The notes: generated from the sequence alone by a model not told the origin. Counted from the stretch's first letter, positions 49,501 to 60,060 are shown. The stretch is DNA of 64,000 nucleotides from Carposina sasakii (GCA_014607495.2 CP053152.1:6076001-6140000); one strand, 5' to 3'. A program made the numbers and translations.

Positions 49501-50860
49501 GCCATTCTTAATAAATACCTAAGCAAGAACGGCAATGGCATTATTTAGCTACACATGAATCGCAACGGAGGTCAATTGAGAAAAACTGCCCTCAAGGTTT
49601 TGGTTATACTCTTTTTTCTGACTTAAATTATTAAATTGTAGTGCGTCTGTGAAGGAGTTTGTTAGAGTATGGTCTTGCTTTAGAGAGTACGAATTTAACA
49701 GGTAGGTCCATGTTCCTTTTAGAGTACTTATGCTAGTTAAGTGGTACCCGACATACTTTAGTCATTCCGAATCTGAAAGTATTTAGTCATTGGAGAAATA
49801 ATCTTCAGCGTAGCCATAAAACAATTTTTTCAGACCTTGTACCCAAATTGTTTACTGAACTATAGGTGCACCTATTCAAGTCGTGCTCGTCGTAGTCTGC
49901 ATGGCGTCAAAGAGTCTCACATAGTAAAGAGGTACTATTCTCTCGACTGGAGTCCCTCAGACGGAATCATTGTGAATAATATTTATTAAGAGCTGAACAT
50001 GAGCTTTCATATTTATAAACGCAGCAATTAATATAATTTATCTACGTTTAGTACGTTGTTCATAAGATCTCAGTAAAACCATAGTCATGATGTGATTTTT
50101 TGTCACAAGGACTGGCTAATTCAGTTGGTCAGTTATGGTTATGGTATACGATTTACTGCACGCTACAGACACCATTGCGCATTGTTCTGGTTTTCGCTGG
50201 ACTAAGCAAATTGCCAATTGCACTACATAGTATTGGCGTATTAATAATCAAGTCAATTAGTTCCTGAGTTGGTTGTAGGTACTGGTAGGTTATACTTTAC
50301 CAACATCCGAGTGCGAGCCTTTCGTTAAAATCGTGATTGTTCACGGATGTGATGAAAGGTGGCCTGCTCTACCAAGATTCATGACCCTCGATGTACTTAA
50401 TACGTTGCCGTTTTTCTTTGTATGTATTTTTTATATAATTTATACGAAAAACAGTATTGACATGAAATGCGAGTATACAGTAAGTGCATGCCTAAAAGTA
50501 GTGCAATTAAAATAAACTCTCACGGTTTCAACATTTTTCTATCTAAAGAATACATTGTACCTCATGAGCTTTGTGGGGTTCCCCGCCCCAGATATCTCTC
50601 CAGTGTATGAGATGATGCAAGTGGTTCATATAAGTGTGGTGTCGATGGTCTCGCTTTTTCCGGGAGTCGGTAGGCGACGGTGGCGCCGTCAGGGATTCCC
50701 TGCGGCCTGACCGGGAAGCTGCTATCAGAGCTGGCGGCAATTGTGAGCCCAACAGCCGTTCAGACTCCGGGCCTTCATCCGAGGACACGCTATCCATGAG
50801 CATTCGAGTCGACCTCGACGGCGCTCGCCCTAGACTGCACTGGGAATCTTGTTTCTTCAT
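31586..50860 (-). CDS. Unidentified three-exon gene, or alternative 5' exons of Kidins220
   Basis: Exons 50860-50561 (100 codons from ATG), 35270-35093 and 32127-31586 join in compatible phases (0/0, then 1/1), giving about 339 residues that end RRHSNTV and TGA at 31586-31588. The product is low-complexity and charged, rich in Ser, Pro, Arg and His (RSGRRESLTAPPSPTDSRKK, HRHHTYMNHLHHLIHWRD, RSYGSVFPYYKFVRDTVHES, GSKEELDEDEVPP, PHQHHHRRFSHGF). Several R-R-x-S sites could be kinase targets. No membrane helix or named domain is seen. Middle-exon ends are uncertain (a donor at 35111 is also possible). A GT at 31591 would join in phase 0 to the Kidins220 exon starting 30757, but that donor (GTCTGA) is poor. 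A better donor, GTGAGC, lies in the last exon near 31680 but has no phase partner found. I do not recognise the family. Confidence 0.55.
32128..35092. other. Intron of the unidentified gene
   Basis: About 3 kb. The segment 32185-32440 is relatively GC-rich (GCGACGGGCGTGG, CTCCCCGCCGCCGCC) and could be regulatory, but I see no supported coding exon. The rest is AT-rich. Confidence 0.45.
36575..36660 (-). repeat. tRNA-related SINE-like segment
   Basis: On the minus strand an A-box-like AGTATCAGTGGTTAAGAC and a B-box-like AGTTTGATCCC are spaced as in a tRNA. The arms do not fold into a convincing cloverleaf. Confidence 0.45.
37233..37287. repeat. Palindrome, 27-bp arms
   Basis: GCTGAATTCTGAGTTTTGTC plus AGTTAGG and its inverse meet almost without a loop, with one mismatch in 27. 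Confidence 0.85.
37641..37750 (-). repeat. tRNA-derived SINE, copy 1
   Basis: On the minus strand a tRNA-like head carries an A box TGGCTCAGTGGTTAGAGC, a B box GGTTCGATTCC and a T-stem GTGGG/CCCAC. The acceptor arms pair at six of seven positions. The anticodon arm is irregular, with an 8-base loop and one mispair. The body continues into TTTTTCCATTTCTTTATTAA, shared with 48511-48610 and with short tails at 37969-37999 and 5027-5062. This argues for a SINE rather than a functional tRNA gene. Confidence 0.75.
38160..38300 (+). repeat. Repeat ending ACTTTGTTTTATAATATGTAGT
   Basis: Shares GGATCTAAGCATAGGGAC, GACAGACAGCGGCA and CGACTTTGTTTTATAATATG with 52410-52565. The second copy is fuller and starts AACCCACCCCGGCTTCGCAC. 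Confidence 0.65.
39795..40078 (+). repeat. Repeat starting GCTGACCCGGCAAACGTTG
   Basis: Starts AGCTGACCCGGCAAACGTTG, includes GGGGTTGATCCTAGAGGGG and AATCGGTCGAGCCGCTTCGG, and ends GAGAATTTTATATATTAG. The end is shared with 12244-12363. Confidence 0.7.
41045..41780 (+). repeat. Diverged tandem repeat, about 130-170 bp units
   Basis: GGAATTCCCGTTTGTCCCG followed by TTCGGGAAATCCGTTCTTAG and CACTCCCTACCGAATA recurs about five times (near 41095, 41220, 41390, 41525 and 41705). It is headed by ACTAGTGACCCGCCCTCAC. Short ORFs across it are repeat by-products. Confidence 0.75.
41865..42035 (-). repeat. AAGGAAAGGCAAGGGGAAC-family repeat, diverged inverted copy
   Basis: The reverse complement reads TTTGGTTTATCCCGAAGAAA, CATACAGCCATTGTTTTTAG and CGTCGGGAAAATCCTC, matching the families at 52870-53290 and 60115-60350. 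Confidence 0.65.
42390..44165 (+). mobile_element. Broken LINE remnant with GATT tail
   Basis: A 5'-truncated non-LTR retrotransposon. RT coding starts near 42549 (LNPVFSKIFEKVIH), runs to 43281, then shifts frame to 43278-43853. After about 300 bp of AT-rich 3'UTR it ends in a (TTGA)n microsatellite at 44140-44163. A 58-codon open segment at 42379-42549 (RNKKIRREQEN ... TREKAIREDVDQ, then TAG) precedes the RT and is not identified. Confidence 0.85.
42549..43853 (+). pseudogene. LINE reverse transcriptase, frameshifted
   Basis: RT motifs in order: NEQTGFRKNKN, ALYMDLTKAFDYVD, RYGVPQGSVLGPLLF, LYINDFP and the catalytic SLFADDSTV. The frame breaks near 43278, losing the link between HKIAVTKLL and MNWKAHIEI. 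The C-terminal part (AYHAYVASTMRYGVIFWGN) continues to 43853. No endonuclease domain remains. It differs clearly from the LINE at 8.4-12.2 kb, so it is a second family. Confidence 0.88.
44166..46205. other. Large intron, AT-rich, nothing recognised
   Basis: No supported gene. Weak inverted pair AACGTCAGAG / CTCTGACGTC at about 45553-45648. Confidence 0.5.
46206..46332 (+). repeat. GTGGACTGCAATAGG-family repeat, copy 2
   Basis: Parallel to 204-330, ending GCAGTGGACTGCAATAGGCT and GAAGACGAAGACG. Confidence 0.7.
46333..48500. other. Large intron, distal part
   Basis: Holds one MITE (47015-47200). No gene is supported, and ORFs near 46875-47647 are explained by the MITE and chance. Confidence 0.5.
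47015..47200. mobile_element. 186-bp MITE, ends TAGGGTCGGT
   Basis: The left end TAAGGGTCGGTACATATCTG, then ACGGAACATGCGTCG, pairs with the inverted right end TAGGGTCGGTTCATATCCGA, then CGGAAGATGCGTCG. Arms are about 38 bases. The interior repeats TGCGTCGAGCGTA. Confidence 0.8.
48511..48610 (-). repeat. tRNA-derived SINE, copy 2
   Basis: Diverged partner of 37641-37750 with the same body TTAATAAAGAAATGGAAAAA (plus-strand sense). The B-box region is altered (GGTTTGAGTCC on the minus strand). Confidence 0.65.
48655..48790 (+). mobile_element. RTE-type LINE 3' remnant, second copy
   Basis: Reads GAGGAAGAGGTAGACATGAG, then ACCGACCCCAAATGATTGGG and CAGGGCAGGAAG, as at 6400-6540. Only the 3' end survives. 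Confidence 0.65.
48791..50560. other. Intron sequence, nothing recognised
   Basis: AT-rich, no motif-bearing ORF or clear repeat. Confidence 0.5.
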
Positions 50861-51180
50861 TTTCGAAATTTACTAACACATAGAACAACGATTGGTGCAA
50901 CGTTCAGTGAAAGCGCGTATGCAAGTAATGATAACATTTCGCAGCGATGGTTTGCGGTGCGTGCGCACGTGTGTCTCGGACGAAGCCGGCGGGGTACTGC
51001 GGCGAGGCTAGCCTGTCGCTCGGCGACGCGCGCCCGCGTGCTTGATACTCGCAATGTTGTCAAATCAAAACAATGAGACGCGCCGCGGTATATTGTTGCG
51101 TCGGACGCCAATTGACTCAGTAACCGCGAATGCATTCGATCTACAAACCGTTTCAGCCGCATATTGACTTTTATTGTAAA
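50861..51180 (-). promoter_or_regulatory. Probable 5'UTR/promoter of the unidentified gene
   Basis: A locally GC-rich stretch (about 50945-51110, with GCCGGCGGGGTACTGCGGCG and GAGACGCGCCGCGGT) lies just upstream of the ATG at 50860, unlike the AT-rich surroundings. No TATA box or start site could be fixed. Confidence 0.4.
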
Positions 51181-51685
51181 ATGTGACTAATTGTTACCAT
51201 TAAATATTTGAAAACGTGATTACCACCTATTCTTGTTTGAAATATAATTTCTACTTTCATACTTCATATATCTGAGCACCTTCTGATGTTTAAATAACAT
51301 TGTGAGTCAGCAGATTATTTTAATAGATAGATGTATCTTAAGAATTCATGGCTACTTTGCTTACTAGAACATAAACATGAAGGTTAAATTTAAATGATTC
51401 ATATTAAGTATTTTTTTTACTTAAAGCCCAATGTTATATATTTCATTATTTACTCACTCCTGAAGTGAGAGATACTAGAGGTGTCCCTCACTTGAGGCAA
51501 GAGTATTTGTGTTCTTGGCTTAAGAATTATTTTTGATGGTTCACTGCAACACAGCTTCGAGAAAACAAGTACCCATCAAGTTTATGTGTAATGCAGTAGG
51601 TACAGAAACAATGAAATAAATGTTAGATCAAAATTATGTTACATTTAACTACATAAAATTGTTTTTAAGAAACATATCACTATCT

Positions 51686-52013
51686 TCTATACATATAATA
51701 AAAATTTTACTGATTGCTGTCTGTACATGGAAGATATATGAGAAAAAATATTATAGGAGACCTTTATCAACGCAATAGTACCCAAAAGAATTATTTTTTA
51801 AATTATTATCTGTTAGTCGGTTTGTCTGTGCTTTTGTGCACGCTAATCTCAGAAACGGCTGAACTGATATTGATGCAGTTTTCAGGAATATATTGTGACA
51901 GGTCCCACTTAACATATAGGCTACTTTTTATCCCGGGCAAAAGATTTTATCCCAAATAATTTCGACATTTTGTTTTTTCTGTAGTCCACATGGACAGAGT
52001 CAAGGGCGTCCAC
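51686..52013 (+). repeat. TAATAAAAATG-type repeat
   Basis: Starts CTATACATATAATAAAAA, has GCTGTCTGTACATGGAAG and AATCTCAGAAACGGCTGAAC, and ends GGGCGTCCACTA. Confidence 0.8.
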
Positions 52014-52409
52014 TATCTTAAATAAAATTGAGAAATGTTTTGACCAATAAATTTGGTAATTGGTTCAGAAGAAACTGGTATATTGTGTGCTAATCTGGGC
52101 TAAGTAAATAATATGGTCAATTCTGACCTATCTAATTTTAAGTTAACATTTAAGTATGACTGTCAGAATCGACTGTAATATCTCATATAGTAGGTAGGTT
52201 ATTAATAATATCAATTATTCAATATGAAAATGATAATGAGTAAATTATAGTTTTAAGTACCTAGATTATTCAAAAAGAGGAAGTTGAAATAGGTAAATCA
52301 CTACCTAGATAAATAAAATAGAAATCTTAAATTAATTAAGTAGGTAAGGTACCTACAATGAATAGGTAAATCTTGTACTTTAATAAACACTCGATTTATA
52401 CATTACTAG

Positions 52410-52565
52410 CAACCCACCCCGGCTTCGCACAGGTGCAGTGCTAATACACTCATCACTCTTATCTATTAAAAAAACCGCATCAAAATCCGTTCCCTAGTTT
52501 GAAAGATCTAAGCATACATAGGGACTGACAGACAGTGGCAAGGGACTTTGTTTTATAATATGTAG
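52410..52565 (+). repeat. Repeat starting AACCCACCCCGGCTTCGCAC
   Basis: Carries CAAAATCCGTTCCCTAG and ends ACTTTGTTTTATAATATGTA, shared with 38160-38300. Confidence 0.7.
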
Positions 52566-52869
52566 TGATAAAGTTCTTATCTTTAAACAAAGTCTGCTAT
52601 GTGTAATTATTAAGTATGAAAGAGTGAGGAGTGAGACTTTTAACACAATAGAATTTTTTAAACAATAATTAAGAAAAGAACGTATCTTACCTAGTTATAT
52701 AGGAGATCAATCAATATTGCGGGCGTTAACTATGTAGTTATATTTTTACATATTTATCAGCACAAAAATACAACATTTATATGTACATAAAATTTAAGAA
52801 AAATCTAATTTCGCTTTTTTACCAACGAAAATAAAATACAGATGACATTGACATTACTTTTTTCCATCT

Positions 52870-53290
52870 TTTCTTTGGTTTATCCTGAAGGAAAGGCAAG
52901 GGGAACTAAGCCCATACAGCCATTGTCTCTAGTAAATGGTTTCTGAATTTATGATGGATGATGTACGATAATGATGATGAATGGAAACGTCGGAAAAATG
53001 CTCAAAAGCGAATGCAAAATTAGTTAAAATCTAAATGAACTGCAAAAACAACTTACATGAGCTTATGAAGAGATCGTATTCTAACTAAAGTTTTACTCAG
53101 CTCTTACCTGCATATAAAACCATGCACACGCACTAGATTCACATCACAAGTAAACAAAATATAATTTATCTATCAGAAAACATTACTTTACGGACACATG
53201 CAAGACATTTACAAATAAATTTTGATTTTCACAAAAAAATTACACCCGCTCCCTTCCAGCTTTTCCCGCCGATTCTTTTTTCCATCTACC
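52870..53290 (+). repeat. AAGGAAAGGCAAGGGGAAC-family repeat, longest copy
   Basis: Begins TTTATCCTGAAGGAAAGGC and ends ACACCCGCTCCCTTCCAGC / TTTTCCCGCCGATTC. Its right part (about 53036-53290) recurs inverted at 63754-64000, and left and end parts recur at 60115-60350. Confidence 0.8.
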
Positions 53291-53337
53291 AACTCATTCC
53301 GGAAAATGCAAAGACGTTATGCGTATATAGCATTCAT

Positions 53338-53440
53338 GTTAACTGCTATAACATGGCCAGCGAAACACGATATGATAAACCTATTTATCGACTAGCTGTC
53401 AAAATACGATAGATATTAGCCGCCATGTTGAATGTTATCG
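53338..53440 (-). repeat. ATTCAACATGGCGGC MITE-like repeat, inverted copy
   Basis: The reverse complement reads ATTCAACATGGCGGCTAATA, CGTATTTTGACAGCTAGTCG and GTGTTTCGCTGGCCATG. Confidence 0.7.
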
Positions 53441-54263
53441 ATACCAATTACTAATCATTTAATTTTACCTTTGACCTATCTATGTAAACTAAAAACGAGT
53501 AAACTAAAACACTACATTAAAAATATTAAGCTTGGAGCATATAACTGAAAACCTATCGAACCAAAGAATATAATAGGTATTCTCGATTTCTCTAACCTAT
53601 CTACGCTTATCGCGCACTACAATGTTCATCGATAACAATATCTTGAATTGATGTCAAAATTCGATATTTTTAACATCAAAATACAGTCATGCTCGGCGCT
53701 ATCGATAGTAACCGATGAGCATGCTCGCATTTTTATCTATCATATCGTAACGTGCCGTGTAACGTTACCGGCATGGTTATGTTCGATGTATCGATAAAAT
53801 TCAACATGGCGGCTATATTTATCGTAATTTGACAGCTAAGTATCGATAAATTGACTTATCTATCATATCGTGTATCGTTGGCCGTGCTAGCCGGGCATGT
53901 GTAAGACGCAACTTACGAACGTCATTAGTCTGTGCTTACGAACCGTAGTTACGAACACTAAGATATTATAAAACATCATTAAATCATCAAACACATATAA
54001 AATTTAATTATAGAAAAGCGTGAGAAAACTTTTTTACTTTTTCTCAGTATTTTCTTGACGACAGCGACGACTTATTAATTAGTTAGTACCTGGATATGTA
54101 TGAACAATGAGGATTCCTTTCATTATGTACATTTACAGCGGAATAAATAAAATAAACGTCATACATTTTTTAGGTTATGTTTACCATAACATGCCGTTGT
54201 TACATTACATACATTTCGGCATATTAATTATATTTTTTAAAGATAATATATTCTTAGAACAAG
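53441..54263. other. METTL1 upstream region
   Basis: Contains the direct copy of the ATTCAACATGGCGGC repeat (53770-53895) and several ATCGATA motifs. The METTL1 start site is somewhere after about 53900. No TATA box could be assigned. Confidence 0.45.
53770..53895 (+). repeat. ATTCAACATGGCGGC MITE-like repeat, direct copy
   Basis: Ends CCGGCATGGTTATG and GGCCGTGCTAGCCGG are imperfect inverts. The core ATTCAACATGGCGGCTATAT is identical with 20873 over 20 bases. It lies within 500 bp upstream of METTL1. Confidence 0.7.
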
Positions 54264-55462
<1,199 letters not shown>

Positions 55463-55594
55463 GACTAGTATTTTGAAGAATTTATATTAAAACATTACTT
55501 ACAAGTATAAAATTTTATTCCATTGATTATTCCATCCAATCAAACAGGTCAAGACCTAATTTAAAGGTTATTTTAAATTATTTTTGTAATAAAG
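55463..55594. terminator. Shared 3' end zone of METTL1 and SKI3
   Basis: 132 bp separates the two stop codons. METTL1 has ATTAAA at 55486-55491 (plus). SKI3 has AATAAA at 55514-55519 (minus). Predicted 3' ends therefore abut or overlap. Confidence 0.65.
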
Positions 55595-58500
55595 CTAACT
55601 TGAACATTTCTTCTTTATAGAATTAACCCATCTACTTAGTGGCTTGCTTATGTTAAGATGCCTCTTCATATGATCAGCTGCTCCTTTAATCCAGTATTTT
55701 TTATCCTCACAATATGTATTGGATAATAGTGAAAATACTAATGCAGCCCATATTTCAGGTTGGTTAGGGAATCTGTGGAGTCCATCCTTGGCCAATCTCA
55801 AACTGTTATTTTGGTCACCAGATATGTATTCAGCTATACTGGCCAAAGCTATCATTTTTGCTGACATATTGCTGAACTCATTGTAGGTTGTACTTAAAGC
55901 CCTTTGAGCACAGTTACTTGCCACCCTAGCTCTACCCCCATTTTCGATTTTCAGGCAGTACTGTGCCATGCAGAACCACAAGTCTACATTGCTAGGATGA
56001 TCATGAAGAGAATCACTTAGTATTTTTATTGCTTCCTCTATATCATCTTCGCATACATAAGGATATGATTTGAAAAACCCAATATCAAATTCATATCTTG
56101 AATCCTTGTTGTACTTCTTTAATTCTTCTAAAGCTAATTTTGACAAATTTTGATCTGCATGAATAAACCCTAAGGAACATATAGCGAATAAGCTGTGTGC
56201 TGTTGGTTTATTTGGAGATATTTGAATACTATGAAATAGTAATGTTTTTGCGTCATCAATTCCTTTGAACATGTATACTATGCCACCCATAGCTACCAGA
56301 AGATCAGCTTTTTCCATATCATCATTAGTCAGCCAATGCAATGCTGTGTCGTAAACTGAATAGGCTTCTTCAAAAAGACCATTTTTAAAAAGTGCAAGAG
56401 CTAGACCATTGGTAGAATTAAAACTGGCTTCTGTAATTTCCTTGTAGGTTTTGATAGCCTCATCAAACTTTTCCAGTCTGAATAGAATTCTACCCAGGTT
56501 CAACAAAGATATATTTTTTTTATCATCTTCAACATATTTTAGAGCTTTTTCATAGGAATTATATGCTGCGTGTAAAAGGCCATTTCTTTCTTGCAGAATA
56601 CCCAAAATTGTTAAAGCACAAGCATCTTCTGGTTGGAAGCTAATATACCATTCAACCAAATCCATGGCATATGTAATGGCATGAAGTCCTTTAATAACAT
56701 ATTTAAATTCTGCATTCTCTGCATTACTATTCAAAATCCTGCAGACCCAGTCAGCATAACCGAGGGCACTCTCAGGGTGGTAACCAAGTCGTGATGCATG
56801 CCTGAATAGGTCCATTGCTTCTTCTTCACGAATTACTTCAGCAATCAACCCTTGACCAATCCAACTGTGTGGATATGATGGCATTGTAGACTGTCCCCTC
56901 CAGAAACAATAGTTAGCCAATTTATGCAACTTAAGTTTTACATACAAAGTGCCCAGATTACACCATATCTTTGCAACAGACCATTTCCGAGTTACTAGTA
57001 AGGCCTTTATAAAACAATGCTGTGCCCAGTGGTATTTATTCATATAAATACATATTTTGCCAAGCAAATTCCAATTTTGCCATAAATAAGGTTTCTCTTT
57101 AATACAAGCTAATGCCAAATTAAAAGCAATTTTACAAATTACAACATTCAGTGTTTCATTATAATATGCTAAGTATGCTGATACCAAGTCATAAGATGAC
57201 AAAAGCTGATTACGTCTTGTAATCAATGAATAACAAGCAATGGCGTGAGGGAATATTTGGCGTCTATCCTTTTTTACTATTTCAATATCTGAACTCTCAA
57301 ATGATTTTTGGATATACACATAGGCATATTTAGTTGGCAACTTAGTAATAAAAATTAATGTGTCTCCCAATAACTTCCAAAAGCAAAGATATTGCTTTTG
57401 GTTAGCAAGAGCTTTGGAAATATAATCTATAGCATGTTGAGCACAATCTCTGGCACTGCCATATAATTTTGCTTCCATTCTTTTCTTTGCTATTTTTATC
57501 CATGTTTCAGAGATACCTTTCAAAGACAATATTGAGTATGGATCTATTTCAAATACTTTTTCAAAAGTAGAAATAGCATCTTGGTAATTTGTTAATAAAG
57601 TATAAATGTGCCCAATTCTTGTTAGACAATGTGCTGATTTAGCCGGATTTACTTGCATCACTTTGTTATATGCTCTCAGAGCTGATGTAAAAGACCCTCG
57701 TGAGAAATATGCATCTGCCAAACATTCTAATGCTACAATATTATTCTTATCTGATTTAATAACATTCCTGAATTTTAAAATAGCATTCTCCCAATCTCTT
57801 TTATTTAAATTATGTAACCCTAATCTAAACTGTATCCAAGATTCACTAGATTGAATGTTCTTTTCAACATTAATCAACAGGTCATAATCTAATTCTGTCA
57901 GTTCTAATTTGATGTAAATATCACTTAGATTCTTAATTATAGAGACATTGTTATCATTGAGGTTAAAAGCTTTCTCATAACACTTTTTTGCTTTTTGTAA
58001 ATCATTCTTAAATTGCTCATAATAAACACCTAAGTAAAAAAAAGTTTCTGCATGATCTGAATTAGTTTTAGCAGACCTCAAAAGAGTTACATAACATTTA
58101 TCATATTGTTTCAATTCCCAATAAGCTCTTGATAAATAAAATAAGTATTTTTCTTCATTGCTAGAACTCTGTATGAGCTCTATAGTTTCTTGATATTTTC
58201 CATTTTTTAAAAGCAACTTAGCTTGTAGTTTAGTATAGTATTCTGTAGACTTTAATTGATTAATAATTTCATCTGCACACTTGTCAACTGCAATATAGCA
58301 CTCGGCTAAATTTGCTAACTCTTGCTCACTTAAACAATCCATAGGAATCTGTTTAGTAATATTTATAGCTTCAGACCATTTCTGTTGATGGTATAATGAT
58401 ATAAACAAGAAAATATGAAGTTTTCTAAAAAATGTTGCATCCTTTGCTTTAGATAAAAAGTTTGTAACAAGTTTTTGTGCAACTGTCCATTTTTTAAGCT

Positions 58501-59407
58501 TTATAATACATTTTATAATGAATGTAGCTTCTGTGACTTCTGCCTGGTGGTAATTTATTAAAGGAACACATTGCTTATAAGCTTCAAGATATAACCCTTT
58601 GTCATAAAGAATTATACTTCTGAGAAGTTCAGGATACTTAGAGTTCTCTACACCTTCTACAATTTTCTCAATGAAGATATTAATGGGCAAATCGCAAAAG
58701 GATTCATTTTCAATATACTTTTTACAACAATGCTGACATACAATTTCTCTTAAAACAACATTGTCAGCAAAGAAAGGCAAATTCAATACATCCAATACTG
58801 ATTCAGCAAATTTACTCTTTTGTAAAATAACTCTCCCAATTAATATTTCCAGGCCATCATTTGGCTCTTCCTTGTATACTTTATCTAGGAAAAATAATAA
58901 ATCTGGTATGCATTCCTCTTTAAATAAAATCTTAGATTTAAGCAGGTCCAGCAACTGCTTTTCTGCAGCTTTAGTAATTTTAATGTTGGTAAGATTGTTT
59001 TTATAGAAACAAAGAATAATTTCAAATGAAGTACTCTCTTTAAGTAGACATCCTAATTGACCAAGTTTGGAAATCACTTCCAGGCTTTTTTCATCATCTA
59101 AATCTAGTTTTAGAATATCATTGTAAATGGCTAATAGTTTTCTTTTTGAATCTGAATCTTCTTTTCTTTCATAATAATTGGCTAAGCCTTGCCAAGCTAG
59201 AGAATGGTCTGGCTTACATGATATTGCCTTCTGGTATGCTAATGGGGCCTGATCTGAATCTTCAAATGACTTCCCTAATAACACTAAAGCCAAGTAATTT
59301 TGTTTGTCATTGCGTAATATATTCTTACAACATTCTTGAGCTTCTTTAAAGTTTTGGTTATCTATATGTTTTCGAGCTTCCTTCAATAAAGTTTTTGTAT
59401 CAGCCAT
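55595..59407 (-). CDS. TTC37: Superkiller complex protein 3 homologue (SKI3/TTC37)
   Basis: Scaffold of the cytoplasmic Ski complex (helicase SKI2, SKI3, SKI8), which feeds mRNA to the RNA exosome for 3'-5' decay and ribosome rescue. A 1270-residue uninterrupted frame built of TPR helices. The N-terminus MADTKTLLKEARKHIDNQNF, then AWQGLANYYER, matches the TTC37 start. Clear TPRs include FFYLGVYYEQ, ALECLADAYFSRG, RIGHIYTLLTNYQDAISTFE, WNLLGKICIYMNKYHWA, CNLGTLYVKLKLHKLA and LNLGRILFRLEKFDEA. It is shorter than the human protein (about 1560 residues). The coding region has no intron, unusual for its length here. TTACAG directly precedes the ATG, so a 5'UTR intron is spliced out. No frameshift seen. 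Confidence 0.95.
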   Translation of the reverse strand: MADTKTLLKEARKHIDNQNFKEAQECCKNILRNDKQNYLALVLLGKSFEDSDQAPLAYQKAISCKPDHSLAWQGLANYYERKEDSDSKRKLLAIYNDILKLDLDDEKSLEVISKLGQLGCLLKESTSFEIILCFYKNNLTNIKITKAAEKQLLDLLKSKILFKEECIPDLLFFLDKVYKEEPNDGLEILIGRVILQKSKFAESVLDVLNLPFFADNVVLREIVCQHCCKKYIENESFCDLPINIFIEKIVEGVENSKYPELLRSIILYDKGLYLEAYKQCVPLINYHQAEVTEATFIIKCIIKLKKWTVAQKLVTNFLSKAKDATFFRKLHIFLFISLYHQQKWSEAINITKQIPMDCLSEQELANLAECYIAVDKCADEIINQLKSTEYYTKLQAKLLLKNGKYQETIELIQSSSNEEKYLFYLSRAYWELKQYDKCYVTLLRSAKTNSDHAETFFYLGVYYEQFKNDLQKAKKCYEKAFNLNDNNVSIIKNLSDIYIKLELTELDYDLLINVEKNIQSSESWIQFRLGLHNLNKRDWENAILKFRNVIKSDKNNIVALECLADAYFSRGSFTSALRAYNKVMQVNPAKSAHCLTRIGHIYTLLTNYQDAISTFEKVFEIDPYSILSLKGISETWIKIAKKRMEAKLYGSARDCAQHAIDYISKALANQKQYLCFWKLLGDTLIFITKLPTKYAYVYIQKSFESSDIEIVKKDRRQIFPHAIACYSLITRRNQLLSSYDLVSAYLAYYNETLNVVICKIAFNLALACIKEKPYLWQNWNLLGKICIYMNKYHWAQHCFIKALLVTRKWSVAKIWCNLGTLYVKLKLHKLANYCFWRGQSTMPSYPHSWIGQGLIAEVIREEEAMDLFRHASRLGYHPESALGYADWVCRILNSNAENAEFKYVIKGLHAITYAMDLVEWYISFQPEDACALTILGILQERNGLLHAAYNSYEKALKYVEDDKKNISLLNLGRILFRLEKFDEAIKTYKEITEASFNSTNGLALALFKNGLFEEAYSVYDTALHWLTNDDMEKADLLVAMGGIVYMFKGIDDAKTLLFHSIQISPNKPTAHSLFAICSLGFIHADQNLSKLALEELKKYNKDSRYEFDIGFFKSYPYVCEDDIEEAIKILSDSLHDHPSNVDLWFCMAQYCLKIENGGRARVASNCAQRALSTTYNEFSNMSAKMIALASIAEYISGDQNNSLRLAKDGLHRFPNQPEIWAALVFSLLSNTYCEDKKYWIKGAADHMKRHLNISKPLSRWVNSIKKKCSS

Positions 59408-60060
59408 CTGTAATACAACAAAATAAAAAATATGAGGATGTTATATTATTATGATACTTTTGTGATATCCTTGTTAAAACAAAATTTGGCTAGGATAGGG
59501 GCAAAATTTACCAGAACATAATGCACAAATTTCAATTCACATGATGCTGCTACATTGCCCAGTGAATTTCCCCCAAGGTTTATGTGAAGCTGGACATGTT
59601 GCATGCTGCCACTCTGAGAGGGAACACATTATGTGTACAGCGAAATGTCCCACAACACTACTCCAAAAATTCTTTGGAGCATTACATGAGGCCAACAGAA
59701 AAGACACACTATTACATTGGCCTGGCTTGAGGACAATCTAATTTGTGGATTTTCTCCATTTAATAGACACTTTTTTTATTGGCTTAATGTCTTGGTTTAT
59801 GGATCCACAGAGCAGTTTTATGAGACGTTCTATTTAGTCTTATGATCTTATTAACTGAATCAATAAATAAACAAAAAAATATTACGAGCAGAGAAGAGTC
59901 GAGTCATTTAATAAGAAATAGAGTTTGCACTTACATTTTAAATTGTTCGTTTCAGACTACGAATACAATCTAATCTTCAATATTCTTGATAATTAAGAAG
60001 TAAATAATAGATATGTACATATCTTTTACATGTACATACCCATAATAATAATATGTATGA
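59408..60060 (-). promoter_or_regulatory. SKI3 5'UTR intron, non-coding exon and promoter region
   Basis: The acceptor TATTACAG sits at 59408-59415. The best upstream donor is AAAAT|GTAAGTGC with the exon ending at 59935, giving a 527-bp 5'UTR intron and a first exon from about 60000. The intron contains an unrelated 66-codon plus-strand ORF with no motif. The transcription start is not fixed. Confidence 0.6.

Larger units (their letters stand above)
51181..52869. other. Intergenic sequence with two repeats
   Basis: No gene. Contains a TAATAAAAATG-type repeat (51686-52013) and a GCTTCGCAC-type repeat (52410-52565). Confidence 0.55.

Noticed and set aside
59541..59741. 66-codon plus-strand ORF opposite the SKI3 5' intron
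   Set aside because: No motif. It lies in an intron with no evidence of a gene on that strand.
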